From Gammaproteobacteria bacterium (GTDB taxonomy: Bacteria > Pseudomonadota > Gammaproteobacteria > Acidiferrobacterales > SPGG2), in assembly GCA_029861845.1 (NCBI GenBank), contig JAOTYM010000014.1:1-51885 (forward strand): a stretch of 51,885 nucleotides of DNA, given 5' to 3'. Position 1 is the first letter of the stretch. Every line of letters begins with the position of its first letter. Below are positions 34,736-41,686 of this stretch, in pieces. The position numbers and the translations under genes were made by a program. The notes under the pieces are model-generated. The model saw only the letters and a list, made by a program, of their open reading frames with translations. It was not told where the DNA came from and searched no databases.

Positions 34736-35851
34736 TTGACGCGGACGGCAGACACGTTCGCCGTGGTTAAAAACTGGTCGCTCACCCAGGAGTTTTTCTT
34801 TCAGCAATGTCCGCTCATCCTCGGTGCTTGTACCCTTGGCATGATTACCGCGTACGCGCAACATGGTTTTTTGCCAGGAGGTGAAGTCGCTTTCCCATTA
34901 GCCGGTGTCCGCGTCCCGATTTGGCACCTCATTTGGATGGGGGCTTGGACCGGTTATACCATGGCCGTCGTGGGTGAGGCAGCGGGTATCTTTGCGCTAC
35001 CCTATACGATGTCGGTGTTGCAATTTTCGAATCTACATGTCACGCCGACTACACAGCTTCTCACATTCCTCAATCCACTGGGGGCACTTTTTGGGTTTCG
35101 TCGAAATCGGCAGTGGAACCTCGATTTAGCTGTGTGGGTTTGCGCGGGCGGTATAGTAGGTGGCTTGATCGGGCCTTTTGTTCGGCTGACTTTGCTGTCC
35201 GATACCAAGCCATTTACGTTCACGGTCGGGTTGGCGCTAGTGTTTGCCGGTGTACACCTTTGTCACGCGGCATTTCATGGCTTTCGTGGAAGGCACAGCC
35301 GACTCGACAAAAAATTTGCGGCGCAAGCCGAAACGCGCCGTACCGCGGGCCTGTCGCCCTCGGGTCTGCCAAGCAATATCAGAGTTGAAACAATTTCTCG
35401 TAGCCGTGGCCGACTCACTATCGGTTTTTGGGAAGAATACTGGACGGTAAACCTTGCCTTCTTATTTATGACGGGTGCCGTTGTCGGCGTAATATCGGCC
35501 GCTCTTGGAGTCGGTGGGGGTTTCATGTTGGTTCCAATATTCGCAGCCGTATATGGCTTGCCGATGTATGTACTTGTCGCGGCGACCATCCCGTATGTAA
35601 TCGTGTTATCCGGCGTCGGGTTATTCACCTACGGCGTGATCTTACCCGCAACAACCGGGGTCGCCATTCAACCGGAATGGGCATGGGGATTTTTCGCTGC
35701 GGCCGGTGGTATTTTCGGTTCATGGTGCGCGGCTAAAACCCAGCGTTTTGTGCCGCAGCATTTTTTGAGACTGATGCTAGGCGGTATCACCGGTATTGCA
35801 GGGGCGCTGTATGTGGTAGATTTCTTTTACGCACTGCCTTTCCGGTTGTAG
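34736..35851 (+). CDS. tauE: TauE/SafE-family membrane protein, probable sulfite/sulfonate exporter
   Basis: 371 residues with 8-9 predicted membrane helices. It starts at TTG 34736, with AGGTGA 7 bases upstream. The C-terminal TauE/SafE half has the characteristic GAVVGVISAALGVGGGFMLVP-type motif (key residues G-x-G-x-G-G-G) near residue 255 and GGIFGSWCAAKTQRFVPQHFLRLMLG at the end. The N-terminal half (about 20-170) is a weaker copy with LNPLGALFGFRRN. A basic loop of about 60 residues separates the halves. Proteins of this family export sulfite or sulfoacetate from sulfonate degraders. In this operon it would remove sulfite released by SuyAB and CuyA. Direction and substrate are inferred. 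Confidence 0.85.
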   Translation: MTRTADTFAVVKNWSLTQEFFFQQCPLILGACTLGMITAYAQHGFLPGGEVAFPLAGVRVPIWHLIWMGAWTGYTMAVVGEAAGIFALPYTMSVLQFSNLHVTPTTQLLTFLNPLGALFGFRRNRQWNLDLAVWVCAGGIVGGLIGPFVRLTLLSDTKPFTFTVGLALVFAGVHLCHAAFHGFRGRHSRLDKKFAAQAETRRTAGLSPSGLPSNIRVETISRSRGRLTIGFWEEYWTVNLAFLFMTGAVVGVISAALGVGGGFMLVPIFAAVYGLPMYVLVAATIPYVIVLSGVGLFTYGVILPATTGVAIQPEWAWGFFAAAGGIFGSWCAAKTQRFVPQHFLRLMLGGITGIAGALYVVDFFYALPFRL

Positions 35852-35863
35852 GGCCTAGCACAC

Positions 35864-35959
35864 GTGAAAATCTTCTATCGAATTGCACCCTACTTGCCGT
35901 TTATTGTACTGGTAGCCGCCGCTATCGTTGCCACATATCATATCAACGCATATTGGTAA
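35864..35959 (+). CDS. Possible 31-residue single-span membrane peptide
   Basis: Starts at GTG 35864, 12 bases after the TauE-type stop, and ends at TAA 35957-35959, 15 bases before the next ATG. The translation begins MKIFYRIAPYLPFIVLVAAA and ends VATYHINAYW: two basic residues, one 17-residue hydrophobic helix, and a polar end. TAGGG lies about 10 bases upstream, which is only a fair ribosome-binding site. It fills a gap of 123 bases in an otherwise tightly packed operon. I do not recognise a family. It could be an accessory subunit of the exporter. Confidence 0.45.
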   Translation: MKIFYRIAPYLPFIVLVAAAIVATYHINAYW

Positions 35960-35974
35960 GCCGGGGAGAGGGGG

Positions 35975-36859
35975 ATGGAGCACAAAGCGTCGATTCAGCC
36001 TGTAGAAGGTGGCGAGGTTAAACTTCGCAACGTCACCAAACAGTTTGGGGAAGATGTCGCTCAAACCACGGTTATTCAAGACTGCACGTTTGAGGTGGAA
36101 CGTGGCAAATTCACGGTGGTTATCGGGCCATCCGGTTGTGGCAAGACCACACTGATTAACGTAATCGCAGGTTACGAAACGCCGACATCAGGCGAGGTCG
36201 TGCTCGATGGTGCCACAGTATCGGGACCAGGGCCCGATCGACTCGTGGTATTCCAAGAAACGGCTCTGTTCCCGTGGATGACAACACTGAACAACGTTAT
36301 GTATGGGCCAGTCGTGCAACGCGACAGTCAAGCTGCCGACATCGAGAAGAAGGCACACGAACTAATCGAACTAGTGGGACTTAGTGAATTTAGTCATAAG
36401 TATCCGATACAGCTCTCGGGTGGTATGCAGCGTCGGGCGGAACTGGCCCGTGCGCTTATCAACAACCCTCGCGTGTTGCTGATGGACGAGCCCTTCCGGG
36501 GGCTAGATGCCATGACCCGGCAACTCATGCAGGAGTATCTGCTTCGACTTTTCGAGGGTAGCGGGCGCACGATTCTTTTTGTTACTTCGGAGATAGACGA
36601 GGCGATTCTGTTGGCCGACAAGTTGCTAGTGTTGAGCCGCGCGCCCACTCATGTGAAAGCAACGATCACAGTGGATCTGCCGCGGCCAAGAAATTTAGAG
36701 ATGTTGACCTCGCGGCGTTACGCTGAATTGAAGAGTGAGGCGCTTTCGATTCTTTACCAAGAGGCAGTTAGTGCGTTTGCCGCGGGGAGTAACGCCGCCG
36801 CAGATCTGGTCGAAGCTTTTGAGCAACGGCAATCGGTACAGGGGAAAACAGATAAATGA
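35975..36859 (+). CDS. Sulfonate/taurine-type ABC transporter ATPase 2 (switch histidine replaced by Ser)
   Basis: 294 residues, SsuB/TauB-like. Walker A is GPSGCGKT (51-58), the Q-loop is VVFQETALFPW, the signature is LSGGM (148-152), and Walker B is VLLMDEP (167-173). The H-loop reads FVTSEIDEA: Ser205 stands where His is expected. One nucleotide site of any heterodimer containing this chain should therefore be weak or inactive. The C-terminus is longer than in ATPase 1 by an acidic and polar tail (AADLVEAFEQRQSVQGK). It overlaps the next gene by 4 bases. Confidence 0.92.
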   Translation: MEHKASIQPVEGGEVKLRNVTKQFGEDVAQTTVIQDCTFEVERGKFTVVIGPSGCGKTTLINVIAGYETPTSGEVVLDGATVSGPGPDRLVVFQETALFPWMTTLNNVMYGPVVQRDSQAADIEKKAHELIELVGLSEFSHKYPIQLSGGMQRRAELARALINNPRVLLMDEPFRGLDAMTRQLMQEYLLRLFEGSGRTILFVTSEIDEAILLADKLLVLSRAPTHVKATITVDLPRPRNLEMLTSRRYAELKSEALSILYQEAVSAFAAGSNAAADLVEAFEQRQSVQGKTDK

Positions 36860-37233
36860 AGAAGCTGTCTAATCTATCGACGTTTATTACTCTTGTGTTG
36901 GTGCTTTTTGCCACACTTACATCGCTCAGCCAGGCTGTTCATGACGAGACGGATAGGCCCATCATCGCGAATCTGCTAGCGGATCCCATCGATTTCGATG
37001 GTAAGGGCGTGGTTATCTATGGGCTGGTCATCAAAGCGTTTTCGGACGGACGCATATTTCTGCTGCAAGATGTCTCACAGATGCCGCTGAAAGTCATAGG
37101 CGACAATGGGATTAACGCCAAGGTCGGTGATCAATTGCTCGTGCATGGTGTGTTTCGTCATGATGAACAACCGTATTTGAGGGCATCGCGAATTATTCCA
37201 ACCAAGGTGCTAGGCGGTGGAGGATGCTGTTGA
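36856..37233 (+). CDS. Exported small OB-fold-like protein
   Basis: 125 residues. The N-terminus MKKLSNLSTFITLVLVLFATL is a signal peptide or anchor, cleaved perhaps after SQA. The remainder reads as alternating beta strands: GKGVVIYGLVIKAFSDGRIFLLQD, LKVIGDNGINAKVGDQLLVHGVF, and RASRIIPTKVL. That pattern fits an OB fold like those of CcmE or periplasmic BOF proteins. It ends in GGGGCC, a vicinal cysteine pair that could bind metal or form a disulfide. It overlaps ATPase 2 by 4 bases, so it belongs to the transporter operon. Function unknown. Confidence 0.7.
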   Translation: MKKLSNLSTFITLVLVLFATLTSLSQAVHDETDRPIIANLLADPIDFDGKGVVIYGLVIKAFSDGRIFLLQDVSQMPLKVIGDNGINAKVGDQLLVHGVFRHDEQPYLRASRIIPTKVLGGGGCC

Positions 37234-37242
37234 CTTCGTCCA

Positions 37243-37473
37243 GTGCGCCCGCGTACCTCAAGGCCTCTTGATGGTGTGATCGACTGGGGTCAGCTGCTCT
37301 GGTGGCCCATGGTAATTGCCGCGGTAGCAGGCGGGATCCTTAGTATTGCCGCCTACTGGTTCCAGCAAGCTAATCCTGAGCGAAGAAAGACCGCAGATCG
37401 CGTGTATATGGCGAGTTATGTACTCATGAGTATTAGCGTACTGCTATTCGTCACTCGTGGGATTTTGGGCTAA
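37243..37473 (+). CDS. Small membrane protein, two predicted helices
   Basis: 76 residues from GTG 37243, in the same frame as and 9 bases after the stop of the preceding gene. Helices are LLWWPMVIAAVAGGILSIAAYWF and VYMASYVLMSISVLLFVTRGIL, joined by a basic loop, NPERRKTADR. A GTG at 37276 is another possible start. No family was recognised. It is the last gene of the transporter operon before a 75-base gap leading to the fumarase pair. Confidence 0.6.
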   Translation: MRPRTSRPLDGVIDWGQLLWWPMVIAAVAGGILSIAAYWFQQANPERRKTADRVYMASYVLMSISVLLFVTRGILG

Positions 37474-37548
37474 GCCAAATACGTCCCCCTTTCCCAGCCT
37501 GCTTTGTTGAGTCCCACGTTGACCGTATTAAGGTATAGTATTGGCGTT

Positions 37549-38424
37549 ATGAAAATTGATTCAAGAATTGTCGAGGATGTTTGCAAGGCGCTTTATATAC
37601 GCGCTCTGAAGGTACTACCAGACGACATAAAGCAGGGATTCGCCAGACTCGACGCCGCGGAGTCCGACGCTACCGGTAAGGCCATACTCGGCACCATGAT
37701 GCAGAATATTAAAGTGGCCGAGTCTACCGACAACCTGCTTTGCCAAGATACCGGCATTCCCATCTATAATGTAACCATCGGCCCTAATGTGCAACTTGAT
37801 GGCCACCAACTGAAGCAAGCAATTGTCCGCGGTTGTGCCGCGGCGACCCACGAGCATCCGTTACGCTCATCGGTGGTTCATCCCATTACCCGCGCCAACG
37901 ATCACACCAATACCGGGCGCCGGGTGCCAGTGATCAATATTGATTTTTCCGACGAACCGGAAGTCCTTCGTATCGAAATGATACCCAAGGGTAGTGGCTC
38001 GGAGAATGGTTCGTTTCTCAAGATGTGTGTACCGGCCGAAGGTGTCGACGGCATTAAGACATTCGTCGTCGACAAAGTTATCGAGGCCGGCGGTAAGGTC
38101 TGCCCACCGACTATCGTCGGGGTGGGTGTAGGCGGTACGGCTGATTTGTGTGTCCATTTGGCAAAGATTGCGGCGACACGCGCGCTCGGTAGCGTTTGTG
38201 ACGACGAAGAAGGTGCCAAGCTCGAGCGCGAGCTGACCGCCGCTGTCAATAGTTTGGGCATCGGCCCGCAAGGTTTAGGGGGAGATTCAACCGCCTTCGC
38301 GGTTCACGTCGAAACGGCGGCGACGCATATCACCATGAACCCCGTCGCCGTCAATATTCAGTGCCACTCGGCGCGGCGGGCGACGGCAACGTTTACCCCA
38401 AACACAGTCGAGTACGGGTTCTAG
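37549..38424 (+). CDS. Class I fumarase/tartrate dehydratase-type hydro-lyase, alpha subunit
   Basis: 291 residues from ATG 37549; an in-frame TTG at 37504 would add 15 residues without a good site. The 4Fe-4S cysteines are Cys65 (CQDTGIP), Cys185 (KVCPPTIV) and Cys272 (IQCHSARR). GLGGDSTAFAV is the conserved glycine-rich motif. It is the separate-gene form of the alpha domain of FumA/TtdA and pairs with the beta gene 2 bases downstream. This is the second class I hydro-lyase in the window. Its linkage to an SDH/FRD-like flavoprotein and sulfolactate dehydrogenases suggests a substrate related to fumarate, perhaps 3-sulfoacrylate. Ordinary fumarate hydration is the conservative alternative. 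Confidence 0.88.
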   Translation: MKIDSRIVEDVCKALYIRALKVLPDDIKQGFARLDAAESDATGKAILGTMMQNIKVAESTDNLLCQDTGIPIYNVTIGPNVQLDGHQLKQAIVRGCAAATHEHPLRSSVVHPITRANDHTNTGRRVPVINIDFSDEPEVLRIEMIPKGSGSENGSFLKMCVPAEGVDGIKTFVVDKVIEAGGKVCPPTIVGVGVGGTADLCVHLAKIAATRALGSVCDDEEGAKLERELTAAVNSLGIGPQGLGGDSTAFAVHVETAATHITMNPVAVNIQCHSARRATATFTPNTVEYGF

Positions 38425-38426
38425 CG

Positions 38427-39038
38427 ATGGCACACCACGATTTTGATATGCCTATCAGTGAAGACCAGGTTCGTAGCCTGCGCATCGGTGATACGGTCTC
38501 TTTGGGCGGCACACTCTTTGGGATCCGCGATGCCACACAAATCGCGATGTTCGATCACGGCCGCAAGACGCGTTTCGATTTGAATGGTCATGCGGTTATT
38601 CACACTGCCCCTAACGTAAAGAAAGTAGAGGATAAGACTAAGTTTCCCGCCGGTTACGCGCCGATTTGCATCGGTACGACTACCAGCGCCCGCATGGAAC
38701 GCTTTACGCGACCGCTTATGGAGCAATACGGTGTGCGCATTATCATCGGCAAGGGTGGCCTCATGCAGCAATCGCAAGCGGCGTTCGCCGACCTTGGCGG
38801 TGTTTATCTAGCGATCATTGGTGGCGCGGCCGCCCTGGAAACGACGTGGATAGAGGCAATCGAGGATGTGGACCTAGATGACCTCAACCCGGAAAGTCTT
38901 TGGAAATTCAGGGTGTGCGACTTTGGCCCGTTGCTGGTAGGCATGGATTCACACGGTGGCAGCCTTTATGAGACCGTACAGGCTACTGCCGCCGAACGCC
39001 GTGCCCATGCCTTGTCTGTGCTCGGCGTCAAGTCTTGA
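38427..39038 (+). CDS. Class I fumarase/tartrate dehydratase-type hydro-lyase, beta subunit
   Basis: 203 residues from ATG 38427 (the frame opens earlier, but the alpha stop is at 38424). Family motifs are LRIGDTVSLGGTLFGIRDATQ, the GKGGLMQQSQAAF segment, and LAIIGGAAALETTWIEAIEDVDLDDLNPESLWKF quoted only by its key residues Gly-Gly-Ala-Ala. The canonical fumarase beta sequence has GPTTSxRM; here it is IGTTTSARMERF, with Ile-Gly-Thr in place of the Gly-Pro-Thr start. This loop lies near the substrate carboxylate, so the change may matter for specificity. The stop overlaps the TTG start of the flavoprotein gene, showing translational coupling. Confidence 0.87.
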   Translation: MAHHDFDMPISEDQVRSLRIGDTVSLGGTLFGIRDATQIAMFDHGRKTRFDLNGHAVIHTAPNVKKVEDKTKFPAGYAPICIGTTTSARMERFTRPLMEQYGVRIIIGKGGLMQQSQAAFADLGGVYLAIIGGAAALETTWIEAIEDVDLDDLNPESLWKFRVCDFGPLLVGMDSHGGSLYETVQATAAERRAHALSVLGVKS

Positions 39039-40744
39039 GGCGCCGCCGCACAGATATACTCATTCTCGGTAGTGGCGGTGCCGGCTTGTTGGCGGCGCTA
39101 CACGCCAACAAAATCGTGCCACAACTCTCCGTCACCGTCGTCGTCAAGGGGCTGCTCGGCAAATGCGGCTGCACGCGCATGGTGCAGGGCGGCTATAACG
39201 TCGCACTTGCCGAAGGGGACTCGGTTGAGCGCCACTTCATGGATACCATTGAAGGCGGCAAGTGGCTGAATGACCAGGAGCTTGCTTGGCAGCTTGTTAC
39301 CGGTGCGCAGACGTGTATCCGTGAGCTTGAGAATGAATTCGGTTGCTTCTTTGATCGCAACGCAGATGGCACCGTGCATCAGAAGGCGTTTGCTGGTCAA
39401 ACCTTCGATCGAACCGTGCATAAGGGCGACCTCACGGGTATCGAGATTATCAATCGCTTGGCCGAACAACTGTGGGTGCGCGACATCAATCGTCTCGAAG
39501 ATCACCGGGCGGTTGAGATCATAAAGGACCCCAGTGGTAAATTCGTTGCCGGTGTGCTGTTGATAGATATGCGCACCGGCGAGTTTGTCTTCATGCAGGC
39601 GAAAGCAGTGCTGCTCGCGACTGGCGGTGGTCCCACCATGTACAAATACAACACGCCGTCGGCGGACAAGAGTTGCGACGGTATGGCAATGGCACTGCGC
39701 GCGGGTCTCGGGTTGCGTGACCTAGAAATGGTTCAATTTCATCCCACCGGGCTACTCGCGGGTCGCGACACGCGAATGACGGGCACCGTGCTGGAGGAGG
39801 GTCTACGCGGGGCTGGCGGTTACCTGTTGGACGCTAATGGCGAGCGCTTTATGCAAAAGTACGATCCGCGTGGCGAACGCGCCACGCGTGATATCGTCAG
39901 TCGCGCTATGTACGAAGAGATCCGTGCCGGTAACACCTCTCCCCTGGGCGGTCTTTATCTACAGATGAGTCATCTTGGGTCCGATGACGTGCGAAAGATG
40001 TTCAAGGGTATGGTCGAGCGCTGCGAGGATTGTGGTTTTGACCTGGCCGGGGGTCGAGTAGAAGTTATTCCCACTGCCCATTATATGATGGGAGGCGTGT
40101 TGATCAACGCCGATTGTTCAACCACTTTAACGGGCATGTTTGCCGCCGGCGAAGATACCGGTGGCGTCCATGGTGCTAACCGGCTGGGCGGCAATGGCGT
40201 TGCCAACGCTACCGTGTTTGGCAGTATCGCCGGCCGCACCATGGCCCAATGGGTAGCCGATGGTGGGGTTTTCTACCAAGCGGATGAGGATGCAATCATG
40301 GCCTCGATGCAGCGCTGCCGGCGTCCACTAAATCGTACACTCGGTGATCTGAATACGCTTCGCGAACGTCTATATGACATTATGTGGGACGAGGTGGGAA
40401 TCGTGCGCGAAGCGCAGGGCTTGCGACACGCCGACACGGCACTATGTGAACTCGATCGTGAACTCGATAACACCGGTGTCGTGGGAAGTACGCTTGCATT
40501 TAACCTAGCGTGGCACGATTGGCTCAACCTCAAAAACCTAGTGCTAGTCAGTCGTGCGATCACAGCTGCCGCGACCGCGCGCCAAAACTCTTGTGGCGCG
40601 CATTATCGGTCGGACTTCCCAGAGGCTGGAGATCTATCGACGTCTACTTTTACCCATACCGTTCTCGAGTCCGACGATCTGATGGTCAATAATCGACCGG
40701 TACATTTCACCCGTGTCCAGTCTGGCCAGACCGTCGTCACCTAG
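39035..40744 (+). CDS. SDH/FRD-like flavoprotein with Cys at the covalent-FAD position
   Basis: 569 residues, fumarate reductase/succinate dehydrogenase/L-aspartate oxidase family. The FAD dinucleotide motif is ILGSGGAGLLAALHA. At the position of the FAD-binding histidine of SdhA/FrdA the sequence is GCTRMVQGG, that is Cys46. The dicarboxylate-site residues are kept: His in QFHPTG, Glu in EEGLRGAGG, Arg in RATRDIVSRA, His in PTAHYMMGG, and Arg in HGANRLGGNG. It starts at a TTG that overlaps the fumarase beta stop. No iron-sulfur or anchor gene adjoins it; those at 25432-26842 are the only candidates. It is probably the flavoprotein of a split complex acting on a C-C bond of a succinate-like substrate. 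Confidence 0.88.
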   Translation: MRRRRTDILILGSGGAGLLAALHANKIVPQLSVTVVVKGLLGKCGCTRMVQGGYNVALAEGDSVERHFMDTIEGGKWLNDQELAWQLVTGAQTCIRELENEFGCFFDRNADGTVHQKAFAGQTFDRTVHKGDLTGIEIINRLAEQLWVRDINRLEDHRAVEIIKDPSGKFVAGVLLIDMRTGEFVFMQAKAVLLATGGGPTMYKYNTPSADKSCDGMAMALRAGLGLRDLEMVQFHPTGLLAGRDTRMTGTVLEEGLRGAGGYLLDANGERFMQKYDPRGERATRDIVSRAMYEEIRAGNTSPLGGLYLQMSHLGSDDVRKMFKGMVERCEDCGFDLAGGRVEVIPTAHYMMGGVLINADCSTTLTGMFAAGEDTGGVHGANRLGGNGVANATVFGSIAGRTMAQWVADGGVFYQADEDAIMASMQRCRRPLNRTLGDLNTLRERLYDIMWDEVGIVREAQGLRHADTALCELDRELDNTGVVGSTLAFNLAWHDWLNLKNLVLVSRAITAAATARQNSCGAHYRSDFPEAGDLSTSTFTHTVLESDDLMVNNRPVHFTRVQSGQTVVT

Positions 40745-40750
40745 GGGCCA

Positions 40751-41686
40751 ATGCCGGACATCGTCATTCCAGAGTTCATGAATGAAACGGTGGTGGCCGA
40801 ACTGGCCGCCGATTACGATGTGCTATATGACCCGGAAATGCTTGCAGTGCCGCTGCACCTAGAGCAAGCACTACGAACGGCGCCGGCGCTGATTGTCCGT
40901 AACCGTACCCAAGTGCGGGGCGCATTGCTCGAGGCGGCAGTTCACCTCAAGGTTATCGGTCGGCTAGGGGTGGGGCTCGATAACATTGACCTAGCCACGT
41001 GCGAACGGCGTGGCATCGCGGTCGTGCGGGCTGACCTGGCCAATGCGGAATCGGTGGCCGAATATGTGATCAGTGGTATTTTGATGCTGATGCGCGGTGG
41101 CGCTTACTTCACGACTAACGATGTAATCGCCGGTGATTGGCCACGAACACGTGTGATAGGCCGCGAAGTTAAGGGCAAAACACTGGGGCTCGTCGGGTTT
41201 GGCGCCATAGGCCGCGCGGTGGCGACACAGGCTATTTCACTTGGTATGCGCGTAATCGCCAGTGATCCGCCGATTGAACGCGATGACGAGATCTGGGCGC
41301 AAACGGGCGTGTCGCCGTATGATCTGTCAGACCTGTTGGGTCAAAGCGATGTTGTCAGTATTCATACGCCGCTGACGGATGAGACACGAAACCTCATTGA
41401 TGGTGCTGCGCTTCGCGCGTTAAAGCCGGGGGCCATGCTGATCAATGCTGCCCGCGGCGGCATTGTCGACGAACGCGCCCTTGTCGAGTCGTTGCGATCT
41501 GGCGTGCTCGGCGGCGCGATGTTAGACGTGTTCGAAACCGAACCGCTACCGGCCAGTTCGTGCTTCAAGGATGTACCCAACCTAATACTTACTCCACACA
41601 TCGCCGGTGTGACCGAGGAATCGAACGCGCGCGTCAGTGCAATGGTTGCGACCGGCGTTCGCCAGGTGTTGGAGCGCAACCAATGA
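40751..41686 (+). CDS. slcC: (S)-sulfolactate dehydrogenase (D-isomer 2-hydroxyacid dehydrogenase family)
   Basis: NAD-dependent enzyme that oxidises (S)-3-sulfolactate to 3-sulfopyruvate. 311 residues. The NAD motif is GLVGFGAIGRAVA (about 140-152). Catalytic Arg is in NAARGGIVDE, Glu in FETEPLP, and His in TPHIAGVT. The N-terminus (PDIVIPEFMNE...VLYDP) and IVRNRTQVR...IGRLGVGLDNID follow SlcC of Chromohalobacter as I recall it. General phosphoglycerate dehydrogenases share the motifs but are longer. Its stop overlaps the comC start (ATGA), and the slcC-comC pair with suyAB is the described sulfolactate route. Confidence 0.85.
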   Translation: MPDIVIPEFMNETVVAELAADYDVLYDPEMLAVPLHLEQALRTAPALIVRNRTQVRGALLEAAVHLKVIGRLGVGLDNIDLATCERRGIAVVRADLANAESVAEYVISGILMLMRGGAYFTTNDVIAGDWPRTRVIGREVKGKTLGLVGFGAIGRAVATQAISLGMRVIASDPPIERDDEIWAQTGVSPYDLSDLLGQSDVVSIHTPLTDETRNLIDGAALRALKPGAMLINAARGGIVDERALVESLRSGVLGGAMLDVFETEPLPASSCFKDVPNLILTPHIAGVTEESNARVSAMVATGVRQVLERNQ

